Below, piece after piece: positions 1-7,748 of a stretch of 64,000 nucleotides of DNA (position 1 is its first letter; each line of letters starts with the position of its first letter). This DNA comes from Saccharibacillus kuerlensis DSM 22868 (GTDB lineage: Bacteria > Bacillota > Bacilli > Paenibacillales > Paenibacillaceae): contig NZ_KB899284.1 in the NCBI RefSeq assembly GCF_000378145.1, forward strand, positions 62,001-126,000, in the 5' to 3' direction. Below the pieces are notes generated by a model that saw only the letters and a list, made by a program, of their open reading frames with translations, was not told where the DNA came from and did no database searches. The position numbers and the translations under genes were made by a program.

Positions 1-61
1 TTGGCACCCTGGGGAGGAGGGGGGTTCCTCTATCTCTTTTTTCTATCTTTTTCTTCGAAAT

Positions 62-165
62 AAGTGTCCCAAGCGCCACGGGTTAGACGAGATCCCAGGC
101 AGCCGTTGGGGAAATGGAGTGGCACCTACCCTTTCGAAGTGTCCCGCAAGCGTCCCAAGTGTCCC
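62..165. repeat. Iteron-like 9-mer repeats beside the primase-helicase genes
   Basis: The 9-mer AAGTGTCCC occurs at 62-70, 137-145 and 157-165. A one-base variant, AAGCGTCCC, lies at 148-156, and a degenerate AAGCGCC follows the first copy directly at 71-77. The copies at 148 and 157 abut head to tail. The cluster lies immediately 3' of the helicase gene. P4-type replicons have short direct repeats bound by their primase-helicase near that gene, so an origin role is possible. Only the repeats are seen; the role is inference. The rest of 1-201 shows no gene. Confidence 0.45.
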
Positions 166-201
166 AGAAAGCCAATAGGTAGTAGCAACTTCTTTATGAG
201 G

Positions 202-2085
202 TTATTCAATATCCTCAATATCTGTAATTGTAGTGAATCCTGTCCGCAAATCCGTTGTCTGCTGCGATAGCTGCTTTAGTCTGACTCCCTCCAGCCCGCG
301 AATGCCTCCCGACTTATAGCGGTTTACTGCTATGTTTTGACCTCGAAGGTTATTTTCGATGGCATTGAGGAGACGCTGATTGTTCATTGGATTGGAGATA
401 TTGGCACCTGTGCACCAACTCTGGTAGCGGACCGCCATGTCGCGATTCGGTATCCGATCGTCAGGTTTGCCGGCCTCGATGTTGTCCTCAATGAAGCGTT
501 CGATCGGATCGAGGTCCATTCTATAGTCGTCCAGCGCTTGTCTGGCAGCTCTGGAATTGGAGAATCGGAACTTGTTTTTCTGCAGGCGTCGGAGCCCTCT
601 CAATGCAAAGTTCAGGATGCCGGGAAGCTCTTTGTTCAGCTTAGCGGCGAGATGAGGATCTTGTTCCTCTTCCCTGAATATGCGATTGAAGGGGAGGACG
701 ATCAGGCGCCGTGTAAAGCCGTGGCTCTTGTCTCTGGAATAAGGAAGATTGTTCAGCGCCAGAACCAACTTGCAGAACGGCTGATAGGAAAACCCTGGCC
801 CGTACTTAACTTCGACTCGAATACTGTCTCCTGCTACGACGGACTTGAAGAACTGCGTGTTTAGGCCTTTTGAGCCGACCTCATTCTCCGTAGAGAGGAG
901 AAGCGACTTGTCGACGAGTTCCGAGCGGGCGAACGCTTGGTCCAGGTCACTCAAGGTCAAGTTTGTAACGTTCTTCTTGCCGACGAGCTGCTCCAATACG
1001 CCAGCCAATATGCTTTTCCCGTTCGCCCCTTGACCGTAGAGTACGAAGGCTTTCTGAGCCTCAACTCCTGAGGTGAGGCAGTAGCCAAACATCTCTGCGG
1101 TAAGGTCGATCAGCTCCTGGTCGTTGTTGTAGATCTGTGCCAGAAACTGATCGAAGCGCGGGCAGGCTGCCTTCGGATTATAATGAATCGGGATGCGAAT
1201 GGTCGAGTGAAATTCCGGCTTATGCCGATAGAGCTTGAAAGGTCTTCTCTCTGGTTCTTTTCGTTTGTTTCTCAAGCTGAGCATTCCGTTCTCTAGATTG
1301 AGCAAATTTCGCCGGCCGTCCATTCTCTCTACAGTTTCGGCTTGCAATTGCAGAGCTTTGAGGTAAGCCTCCTCCGTTATCGGTCTCCAGAAGTCGGCAA
1401 CATAGCCATTCAGAATGTCGCGCAGCTTACGCCGGAGCTGGTTATCGCTAAGGACGTTCCAGACTCCGTCGTCGTATAGGTAGAAGCGGTCCCCCAGTGT
1501 GTGCACGAGCTTGAGGCGATGTTCGACGACGTGCCGGGCAAAGGCGTTCGGGTTGAGCCCCGTTGGTCTTCCGCTGTTACGATCTAGGATGAACCCTACA
1601 GTGGAAAGGTTTACTGAAGGCAGCGGAGCTGCCTTTTTACGGGGAGTAGCAAGAGATTTGACCGGGCTGTTTGTGATCTGTCCTTTTTCGTTCTTGCGCA
1701 CATTGTTCGGAAAGCAGAGGCCGACCTGCTTGACATCGCAGCCAAAAGTTGTGCAGCGCGTACAGCCTTTCGGAGGATTCGCTATGAGCTCGCTTATACG
1801 CCGCTCGCTTCCCGCGTCGTGCTTGACTGAGGCCCGAGAGAAAGCCAGTGCAGCTTGCGGATTACCTGAGGCGATAAGCAGGGAGATCCATTTGTACCAC
1901 CGCTCTTCCGGAAGTCCGTCCTGCTGCTGGATGCTCCAGTCTTGCGCGAAAGCCGGGCAGGAGGATTGCAGGATAGTCAGTGCAGGATCTTCGGCGGGCA
2001 CTTTCTTAGACCGGTTCTGGTTTCGATTCAAGTAATCGGGAAGTTCAGCTAAGCCATTCGTATGAATTGCGGTGGTCTTATCCAT
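202..2085 (-). CDS. Phage/plasmid-type SF3 (D5/P4) replicative helicase
   Basis: A 627-residue protein of the D5/P4 superfamily 3 helicase group, which unwinds DNA at the origin of phages, satellites and integrated plasmids. A cysteine cluster at residues 108-124 (C108, C111, C116, C124) could bind zinc. Walker A GQGANGKS lies at 351-358, a Walker B-like strand ends in STEN near 398-401, and motif C (ALNN) is near 443-446, followed by GFTRR as a candidate arginine-finger region. I place the start at 2085 because GGAGG stands 10-14 bases upstream; the frame stays open further upstream but runs over the primase gene. It overlaps the end of the primase by 37 bases, which suggests translational coupling. 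In many relatives primase and helicase are one protein. Confidence 0.85.
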   Translation of the reverse strand: MDKTTAIHTNGLAELPDYLNRNQNRSKKVPAEDPALTILQSSCPAFAQDWSIQQQDGLPEERWYKWISLLIASGNPQAALAFSRASVKHDAGSERRISELIANPPKGCTRCTTFGCDVKQVGLCFPNNVRKNEKGQITNSPVKSLATPRKKAAPLPSVNLSTVGFILDRNSGRPTGLNPNAFARHVVEHRLKLVHTLGDRFYLYDDGVWNVLSDNQLRRKLRDILNGYVADFWRPITEEAYLKALQLQAETVERMDGRRNLLNLENGMLSLRNKRKEPERRPFKLYRHKPEFHSTIRIPIHYNPKAACPRFDQFLAQIYNNDQELIDLTAEMFGYCLTSGVEAQKAFVLYGQGANGKSILAGVLEQLVGKKNVTNLTLSDLDQAFARSELVDKSLLLSTENEVGSKGLNTQFFKSVVAGDSIRVEVKYGPGFSYQPFCKLVLALNNLPYSRDKSHGFTRRLIVLPFNRIFREEEQDPHLAAKLNKELPGILNFALRGLRRLQKNKFRFSNSRAARQALDDYRMDLDPIERFIEDNIEAGKPDDRIPNRDMAVRYQSWCTGANISNPMNNQRLLNAIENNLRGQNIAVNRYKSGGIRGLEGVRLKQLSQQTTDLRTGFTTITDIEDIE

Positions 2086-2582
2086 TCGTAGTAGCCTCCG
2101 TTTCTGTGTTTGGAAGGGGGAAGAACGGTGCAGCTGTTCTCTCCCAATAAGAGAAATTCTGAGTGTGTTGCGTCTGGATTCGGATCGCTGATTGAGTACT
2201 TTTTTACGATACAGTCTTTTGGAGCGGCAAAGATGTATCGCATTCCGCCGCCTGGAGTAGAGAACTGCCACGTGTCAGGCAGCTCTCCTTCGCTGAGCTC
2301 TTCTAGCTTCTGACGTCCGAACTCTCCATCCAGGTCAATGGCAACGAGCCCCTGCCGCTGTCCGAGTGACATTCCGATGTTGGCCTGGGGCCACTTTTTG
2401 AACCACCGCTCGATTTCGGCGTCCGAAGGGACGCCGGCGTTCTGCCAATTCCTAATAAGCGGTCGCTTGCCAGGCGAGCGGCAAACTTCGATATGCCTAG
2501 CGCTCATGCCGGCGTGATCGGCAGGGCACATCGGAATAATATGGAACCCTGCGTGAGCGTACTCTTTGGCTTGTTCTATCAT
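2049..2582 (-). CDS. Bifunctional DNA primase/polymerase (Prim-Pol domain), stand-alone
   Basis: A 177-residue protein made of one Prim-Pol (archaeo-eukaryotic primase) domain, which lays down primers for a mobile element. The metal-binding pair is seen as AIDLDG (D83, D85). The strand after it reads STPGGGMRYIF; relatives usually have a histidine where this protein has Arg, so catalysis may be altered. The domain ends with the usual LPPS...YYEWI segment, so it is complete. It overlaps the upstream gene by the tetranucleotide ATGA and the downstream helicase by 37 bases, giving a three-gene operon. The split from the helicase appears natural, because the helicase has its own ribosome binding site. 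Confidence 0.82.
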   Translation of the reverse strand: MIEQAKEYAHAGFHIIPMCPADHAGMSARHIEVCRSPGKRPLIRNWQNAGVPSDAEIERWFKKWPQANIGMSLGQRQGLVAIDLDGEFGRQKLEELSEGELPDTWQFSTPGGGMRYIFAAPKDCIVKKYSISDPNPDATHSEFLLLGENSCTVLPPSKHRNGGYYEWIRPPQFIRMA

Positions 2583-3181
2583 TGGGCTTGAGGCTCTGCT
2601 TGAACGGTAGTATCTTTCTTCAAAGTATATTTGACATGTTCTTCAAGGCCGAAGAGGCCCAACATCTGGTTATACCTGTACTTTAGCTCCAACATGTCAG
2701 GGTCTAGTACGCCAGCATCGCATAAAGTAAAGAAGTCACTCACTCGGCTTGAGATCTTCATTTCTTCGAGAAGTCGCTTTTTGATGTTTTTACAGATTTT
2801 TTTTCGTTGCTTTTCGGTAAACCCCTTTAGACTTACTAGACCTGAAAAGTCTCGATAAGAGTCGATCTTTGTTTCATAGACTTCATTATCTGATTCGGAA
2901 AGTCCATAATGGGCAGCGAAGCAATTGAATCGGTGGCACGCTTCGAACATTGCCGCCTCTCTAGCCTGTAGATTAGTCATATCTTTGAACTTCTGTCCAT
3001 CCATGCCAGTCAGTCTGAATCGGAGAGAGAAGACTGTATCCGAGTCGTCATCTTCCAGTTTATTCTCAAAGCTGTTCCAATCGATCCTAGCCTGCTCTTT
3101 ATAAACTGCGATCATGCCTTCTTCAAATTCTCCTTGATTGGAATAAAGCTTCTCTCGTTGCATCGTTAACAATTGTTCCAT
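2579..3181 (-). CDS. Unrecognised protein, first gene of the primase operon
   Basis: A 200-residue, soluble, charged protein that I do not recognise. It has no signal peptide or membrane segment. A basic, likely helical stretch around residues 120-140 is rich in Lys and Arg (KQRKKICKNIKKRLLEE), and the tail is Gln/Ala-rich. A strong AAGGAGG site lies just upstream of the ATG at 3181. Its last codons overlap the start of the primase (ATGA), so it is co-translated with the replication genes and is likely an accessory replication or DNA-binding protein; that role is inference from position. Confidence 0.7.
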   Translation of the reverse strand: MEQLLTMQREKLYSNQGEFEEGMIAVYKEQARIDWNSFENKLEDDDSDTVFSLRFRLTGMDGQKFKDMTNLQAREAAMFEACHRFNCFAAHYGLSESDNEVYETKIDSYRDFSGLVSLKGFTEKQRKKICKNIKKRLLEEMKISSRVSDFFTLCDAGVLDPDMLELKYRYNQMLGLFGLEEHVKYTLKKDTTVQAEPQAQ

Positions 3182-3503
3182 TTTGCTTCCTCCTTGAATG
3201 GGCTATTAGATAGGGAAGCGAGAAGGAAAATCCTCTCGGCGACGCCTTCGCAGATAGATATAAGCCATGATTGCTAAGCCTAAACAGCGCTACTTGTCGC
3301 TAGAGAGAGGCAAAAAGGTCAGTTTTAGGGAACAGGGGAGCAACTCCTCGCGGATAGCGTTTTTGCTAAGAAAAAACTTTTTTTTTTTGCGATACCTATT
3401 CAAAGACAAAAAAAGACAGAGATTATCCTCTCTGTCTTGATATATTAACTTCATGAGTAATATAATGTAATATTTTTTTGCTAGCTTTCTTGTACTCCTT
3501 TGA
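3182..3503. other. Gene-poor gap upstream of the primase operon
   Basis: About 320 bases without a convincing gene. It contains the leader of the minus-strand replication operon on the left side, long A and T runs near 3370-3390, and one minus-strand terminator (listed separately). An 81-codon open frame on the minus strand crosses the terminator and lacks a ribosome binding site, so it is not called. Confidence 0.5.
3404..3438 (-). terminator. Rho-independent terminator of the small membrane protein gene
   Basis: AAGACAGAGA (3413-3422) pairs perfectly with TCTCTGTCTT (3429-3438) around a 6-base loop. Reading the minus strand, the stem is followed by a run of T (the A-run at 3408-3414). It lies downstream of the minus-strand gene ending at 3504. 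Confidence 0.75.
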
Positions 3504-3743
3504 TCAAGAACTTCTACGTTTCGATAACACAACAAATCCGAGAACGATGACCACTACTGTAATAGCCCAGATAGGATGATTTTTGATGAAATCGAGCGTC
3601 AGCGATACAACAAAATAAGCAGCTGTAAGGCTACCAGCTATAGTAGCAATAATCCCGTAGAGACCGAAATAAGTGATAGAAAACAAGCGATTTACCAGAA
3701 TGAAAAAGACGATCCCTAATACGATGGTTGATACAGTTACCAT
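3504..3743 (-). CDS. Small membrane protein, unknown
   Basis: A 79-residue hydrophobic protein with two or three predicted membrane helices (about residues 3-18, 25-50 and 56-73) and a basic RRSS tail that would face the cytoplasm by the positive-inside rule. A GAGGAAG motif precedes the ATG. It sits alone between the replication operon and the lipoprotein gene, and has its own terminator. I see no family signature; a small integral membrane protein of a mobile element is the most that can be said. Confidence 0.6.
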   Translation of the reverse strand: MVTVSTIVLGIVFFILVNRLFSITYFGLYGIIATIAGSLTAAYFVVSLTLDFIKNHPIWAITVVVIVLGFVVLSKRRSS

Positions 3744-3782
3744 ATATAAAACTTCCTCTCATGTTTCTTAATTTGAATTCAC

Positions 3783-4673
3783 TCAATTGGCAGACTGCAG
3801 AAATTCTTTATCTACATACTTATAGATTTCAACCAGTCCCTGCGATCCGTAGGGAGCAATCAGTTGGTTACCATCGAGCACGATGTAAGATTGAGAGCCG
3901 ATGGCCAGATCCTGCGTCATAGGGTCTACTTTCTCCACGTTTGCGACATCGGTGTAAGAGAACACCCATACAGCTTCGTCGATCACAGAATCTCCGGCTG
4001 CTAGAACCAACTCGTCTATGCCGTCGCCATCGAAGTCGTGAAGGGCGGCTTGGATCGCATAGCCTGTACTCAGCTCGCCGTAGTCGTCGAACGCGCCGGA
4101 ATCTTCCACGCCGGAAAGGTCCAGCGGTCGAGCGATGGAACCGGACGGGAATAGGAGGAGAACTTTCACGCCGTTTGGGCTGTCCTGGCCTAGAATTAGC
4201 TCGGCTTCCGTACTACCGAAACGAACAGGCATCGAAATATCCGGATCGCCCGTTCGCCATTCTATGTTTGGAATCATACTTCCGTCGGCGGCTCGGATCA
4301 GGTCGTCGCTCTGCGGGGCATCTCCGGCGACTTCGTCTTCATCGTCTTCCATTTCTTGACGGTTCAGTTCTTCGTTCTGAGGGGGCTCTTCTTCTGTTTC
4401 GGTTACTGGCGAAGCCGCTTCACTCTCTGTAATCGGCTCCGTACCTTCCAGCGCGTTTTCTTTCTCTGTGGAGGATGTTGCTTCTTCAGGTGCCCCAGCT
4501 GACTCGGTCGTCTTCGGCTTTTCGGAATCCGCTTCTTTGAGAGAGCCAGTTCCTTCTTCCGTTTCGTTGGTCTTACTTACAGCAGTGGAGGCGCTGTCGA
4601 CGGGTTCTTCTTTTCCGCAGGCGGAAACTACTGCCAGAGCGAGCACCGTAGGCAGCAGAAAAAGCTTTCTCAT
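3783..4673 (-). CDS. Secreted lipoprotein with acidic linker and FG-GAP-like segment
   Basis: A 296-residue lipoprotein. The signal peptide ends in the lipobox VVSAC, so Cys19 would be lipid-modified and the protein held on the outer face of the membrane. Residues about 20-130 are a low-complexity Ser/Thr/Glu-rich spacer. The C-terminal half is globular and carries DFDGDGIDELVLA, the calcium-loop pattern of FG-GAP/VCBS-type repeats. A promoter with consensus spacing lies upstream. Neighbours on both sides are mobile-element-like genes, so it may be cargo. The function is unknown. Confidence 0.7.
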   Translation of the reverse strand: MRKLFLLPTVLALAVVSACGKEEPVDSASTAVSKTNETEEGTGSLKEADSEKPKTTESAGAPEEATSSTEKENALEGTEPITESEAASPVTETEEEPPQNEELNRQEMEDDEDEVAGDAPQSDDLIRAADGSMIPNIEWRTGDPDISMPVRFGSTEAELILGQDSPNGVKVLLLFPSGSIARPLDLSGVEDSGAFDDYGELSTGYAIQAALHDFDGDGIDELVLAAGDSVIDEAVWVFSYTDVANVEKVDPMTQDLAIGSQSYIVLDGNQLIAPYGSQGLVEIYKYVDKEFLQSAN

Positions 4674-4737
4674 TTTGGGCCTTCCCTTCTTGATTGCGAA
4701 TTTTGATGCTCAGGAACTGTTGCAATCTCCTATTTCC

Positions 4738-4749
4738 CTAACTCGTTAG
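4738..4749. promoter_or_regulatory. Short palindrome, candidate repressor site
   Basis: CTAAC-TC-GTTAG is a perfect 5-bp inverted repeat in the interval between the lipoprotein gene and the XRE repressor. It sits just downstream of the lipoprotein promoter, so the adjacent XRE protein is a reasonable candidate to bind it. That link is inference. Confidence 0.35.
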
Positions 4750-4762
4750 GTAGGATATGCCT

Positions 4763-4791
4763 ATTATAATAACTTAAAAGTACTATAACAA
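4763..4791 (-). promoter_or_regulatory. Sigma-A promoter of the lipoprotein gene
   Basis: Reading the minus strand, TTGTTA (4791-4786) is followed after 17 bases by a perfect TATAAT (4768-4763). The lipoprotein start lies about 90 bases downstream. Confidence 0.65.
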
Positions 4792-4869
4792 CGTTTTTTT
4801 GTAGTTTGGTAATATGGTTTCCCTTTCCGAATCTTTACTACGCTTAGTGGATAAGAGGGGGAATGAGAC

Positions 4870-5232
4870 TTGTCGGATTTGCTCAAACTCATCGGGGCGC
4901 GGATCAAGCAGATTCGTAACGATCGGGGACTGTCCCAGGCTGGGTTGGCGGAGCTTGCGGGCATGCAGGATTCCTACATAGGCGGGGTGGAGCGCGGAAC
5001 CCGAAACATCTCGATCAACTCGCTGCATAAGATCATGTCGGCGCTGGACGCCGAGCCCATCGACGCATTCAGGTTCGGAGAACTCGAACATACGGATTGG
5101 GAGCTCGAAAAGCAGCAGGTGTTAGGCATTCACTTGGCGATGCTGCAAGAGCGTAGTTTGTCCGAGGTGAAGCTCGTAGAGCGTATGGCGCGGGACATGT
5201 TCCGCACGTATGACGAAGAGGAACAAGAATAG
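4870..5232 (+). CDS. XRE-family helix-turn-helix repressor
   Basis: A 120-residue DNA-binding protein. Residues 4-60 form the XRE/Cro-C1 helix-turn-helix, with GLSQAGLAELAGM and YIGGVERGTRNIS as the two helices of the motif. Residues 70-120 are a charged helical tail that may dimerise. The start is TTG at 4870, preceded by AGAGGGGG; no ATG fits. It is transcribed opposite to the lipoprotein gene, which is the usual arrangement of a small regulator of a mobile element. A strong terminator follows. The target genes are not known. Confidence 0.8.
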   Translation: MSDLLKLIGARIKQIRNDRGLSQAGLAELAGMQDSYIGGVERGTRNISINSLHKIMSALDAEPIDAFRFGELEHTDWELEKQQVLGIHLAMLQERSLSEVKLVERMARDMFRTYDEEEQE

Positions 5233-5242
5233 AAAATACGAG

Positions 5243-5279
5243 GCGAGCAGACGGAGTAATGACCGCTGCTCGCTTTTTT
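5243..5279 (+). terminator. Terminator after the XRE repressor
   Basis: GCGAGCAG (5243-5250) pairs with CTGCTCGC (5266-5273); the stem extends by CGG/CCG after a one-base bulge. Six T follow. It may also stop the convergent minus-strand gene at 5301. Confidence 0.85.
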
Positions 5280-5300
5280 GATCTGCTGCGCTCCATGTTC

Positions 5301-5525
5301 CTACTCGAGCATCTTGCGGAGCAGGCCTTTCAGCAGTCGACGTTTCTTTCCGCTTCGTCGCGTCGGTACAGTCACGGCTACAGAGAGCGAGAAAGAGCTT
5401 TTGTGCTCTTTCTTCTTCTCCATACGAACAAGAACGTTGGATGCACCTAAGCTCTTTGGTTCGATCTCCTTCCATGTGGCTAACGTCCGTTCGAGCTTAG
5501 GAATAAGCATTTCCTCTTCGGGCAT
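5301..5525 (-). CDS. Small basic protein, unknown
   Basis: A 74-residue protein with a strong AAAGGAG site seven bases before its ATG, which supports it as a real gene. The first half is mixed (KLERTLATWKEI) and the second half is strongly basic, ending in RRSGKKRRLLKGLLRKMLE. No membrane segment or family signature is evident. It converges on the XRE repressor gene. Nucleic-acid binding is possible from the charge but is only inference. Confidence 0.5.
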   Translation of the reverse strand: MPEEEMLIPKLERTLATWKEIEPKSLGASNVLVRMEKKKEHKSSFSLSVAVTVPTRRSGKKRRLLKGLLRKMLE

Positions 5526-5610
5526 TTGGCGCTCCTTTCTAATACAAATTTCTATTGGCTAAGATAACTTTCTATCTATGCGAGCATTCGGGATAAGTCG
5601 ATGGTACAGG

Positions 5611-6654
5611 TCAAGCCTCCTTTCTATATCTAGGGTTGATGCTCACACTTACGTCACTGTATTTCGCGTAGAAGCGCATATCTCTCGTCGCCTGGTTGGC
5701 CTGCTGAGTGAAGCTTTCTCTCAGACTGTCATCCTCGAACTCGAAGAAATCCCTTTTCTTCTGCGCTCCGAACATGGCAATCAGAGCGTAGTGGTAGCTG
5801 GCGGGGTTGCAGATATTGCCGGTTCCCAGTGGGAGGGCACCGACTATTTCGCCTACCGTAAGCGTATCGGGAAGCGGTTCTTTTCGATCTAGCGAAAGCA
5901 GCAGGCACGCGAAAAGGACGTCGGCATTAGCTTTGGCGGAGATCTGACTGAGGTCGTAGTTCGTGCAGGGAGAACTCTCCCAATCAAGGTCAGGAAATTC
6001 AGGCTCGACTGTCGGCCCCGATCGCCCAATCACGCGAGCGAGCGTATTGCGGTTGCCGTAGGCTTTGAGAAAGCGGCCGAGCTGCAGCGGAGCACGTTCC
6101 CCCAGGTTGGTCTGGAGCTTGGGGAGGAGCTGGCGGAAAAACTCGGTGTATCGCTCTAGGTTACCGTAGTCGTAATTTTCGGAAACTTCTTTCTCGTCGT
6201 GCTCGATTTCCGCCAGCAGATCGCTCATGGCGCAGAGACGGTGTGTGTCGACGAGCTCGATCGCTTCGGGACTTAGAAGGTGGCACAAAAAAGCGGCAAC
6301 GTCGAAGCCGACGTTGCCGCTGTCTCCAAACTTGTCTTGCCAGAAGTCGAAGATGTCGGCCGGATTATCGGGAAGGGTTTCGACAAAATCCGACCAGTTT
6401 TGAATAGCAATGATTTCGAGCTTTTTGTGAGCGTAAGGCTTGTCTCTTCGCTGCCAAGCTCCGCACTGCCAGGAAAGCGCGGACTTCAAGATAGCAGCGT
6501 CTACCGACTTTGGATCGGCGAAAGCCGCGCGCCAATCGTTCAGAGGCCTTTCGGGAAAGCGGGCGTAGGGGAAACGCGAAAGCTGCTCGTCAAGTCGCTC
6601 CCGAATCAGCCGGGCCAGGGATTTCTTTTGGTTCTCGTTAAGGGAAAAGGACAT
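5611..6654 (-). CDS. Unrecognised 347-residue protein, possibly a helix-hairpin-helix-like fold
   Basis: A soluble, mostly helical protein with GAGGAG seven bases before its ATG. The stretch around residues 120-145 (AAFLCHLLSPEAIELVDTHR, then CAM) resembles the AFLLHLL-P-IxDxHxxRAM pattern I associate with HhH DNA-glycosylase-like proteins often found near restriction systems. That resemblance is from memory and weak. It is the first of two unrecognised genes placed between the replication module and the restriction-modification genes, both on the minus strand and separated by 145 bases. It may be part of the defence cargo. Confidence 0.6.
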   Translation of the reverse strand: MSFSLNENQKKSLARLIRERLDEQLSRFPYARFPERPLNDWRAAFADPKSVDAAILKSALSWQCGAWQRRDKPYAHKKLEIIAIQNWSDFVETLPDNPADIFDFWQDKFGDSGNVGFDVAAFLCHLLSPEAIELVDTHRLCAMSDLLAEIEHDEKEVSENYDYGNLERYTEFFRQLLPKLQTNLGERAPLQLGRFLKAYGNRNTLARVIGRSGPTVEPEFPDLDWESSPCTNYDLSQISAKANADVLFACLLLSLDRKEPLPDTLTVGEIVGALPLGTGNICNPASYHYALIAMFGAQKKRDFFEFEDDSLRESFTQQANQATRDMRFYAKYSDVSVSINPRYRKEA

Positions 6655-6799
6655 AGGAAACTCTCCTCAATGAATGTATTTTGGAACAGGAATGGAAAGG
6701 GGGTGGCATGGTGCACGTGGAATAGAGACGATCGCGGAGTGTTAAGGTGGACGTACGAGTGGTGTAGACACGGAGACGTGGGCCTGATTGGACGTACAG

Positions 6800-7660
6800 C
6801 TATTCGAGAAACGGGTCTTCATACTGCACGTGGAAAGGAGCGGCAAGTTCGCTGACCCAGTGGATCGCGGAAGGAAGGTCGCCGCCCTGGAAGATGGGAG
6901 TGTCGTTGAACGCCTCGTCTTCCCAGAGAAGCTCTGCCTGTTCGAGTTCTCGATTCACTCGGAAGCAGCAGGTGTTGCCGTCTGTGTATTCGTTCGGTCC
7001 GTCGATCAGGTTGTTGGTGCGAAGCACGAGGCGGATCAGGTGAGTGGGCGGGAGCGGAAACTGGGAGAACGGATCGCTATCGAAGGGAAGTTCCCGGGCG
7101 TAAGCGGGGAGGAGGCCGGTGAGAGTGTCGGGTGTAAAGGGTCGGGCCGATACTAGCATGAGCCAGATGTTGTCGCCTCCGTTTTCGGGGCCGAGGTCGG
7201 TTTCGTCTTGCTCGAAGAGTTCTTTTAGACGCTTCAATATGAGATCGTTGTCGGTGGGGGTTAGACCGGATTTTTGGCGCAGCCACTTCTCGATTGTCTC
7301 GTCGTGGGAGCCGGCTATTGTGAAGAAGGTGGTCATGTAGGAGTCGTTGTAGACGACACCGATCATGTAGGCTGTGCCAGTTTGATCCGGAAGTTCGATG
7401 GCTTGAACGTACTCTGGCGTGCAGCCGAGAAGTCCGCCGTCTTCGCGGCTGAGGCCGATGAAGGAGAGATCGTGAAGATTGTCGCCGGGTTCGAGGAGGA
7501 TGATTGGGCCGAGGTGGTCTAGTGTGAAGATAGTGTCTTCTTCGTCACCGTGGGTAGAATGGAGGTGATCGAAATGAGCTTGGATCTGCGGAAGTAAGGT
7601 TGGGAAGGTATCAGTATAGCAGAGAGTAGTGAGGTCTTGTTGAGTTTGGATGATTTTCAT
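6800..7660 (-). CDS. Unrecognised acidic 286-residue protein
   Basis: A soluble, acidic protein without signal peptide or membrane segments and without a motif I recognise. The middle (residues about 120-160) is rich in Asp and Glu, and Trp, Pro and Phe are frequent near the C-terminus. It is transcribed in the same direction as the methyltransferase gene upstream and the unknown gene downstream. Base composition is like the host genes, not like the A/T-rich methyltransferase next to it, so it may predate the restriction block. Confidence 0.6.
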   Translation of the reverse strand: MKIIQTQQDLTTLCYTDTFPTLLPQIQAHFDHLHSTHGDEEDTIFTLDHLGPIILLEPGDNLHDLSFIGLSREDGGLLGCTPEYVQAIELPDQTGTAYMIGVVYNDSYMTTFFTIAGSHDETIEKWLRQKSGLTPTDNDLILKRLKELFEQDETDLGPENGGDNIWLMLVSARPFTPDTLTGLLPAYARELPFDSDPFSQFPLPPTHLIRLVLRTNNLIDGPNEYTDGNTCCFRVNRELEQAELLWEDEAFNDTPIFQGGDLPSAIHWVSELAAPFHVQYEDPFLE

Positions 7661-7748
7661 AGTATATAGGCCTCCAAAATAAAAATAGAGCTTTAAGCAT
7701 ATGCTTAGAGCTCTTCAGAAATATAATATTAATTTTCATCTGGCTTAA

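Noticed and set aside
62-165. CRISPR array
   Set aside because: Repeats are only nine bases, spacing is irregular and no cas gene is near.
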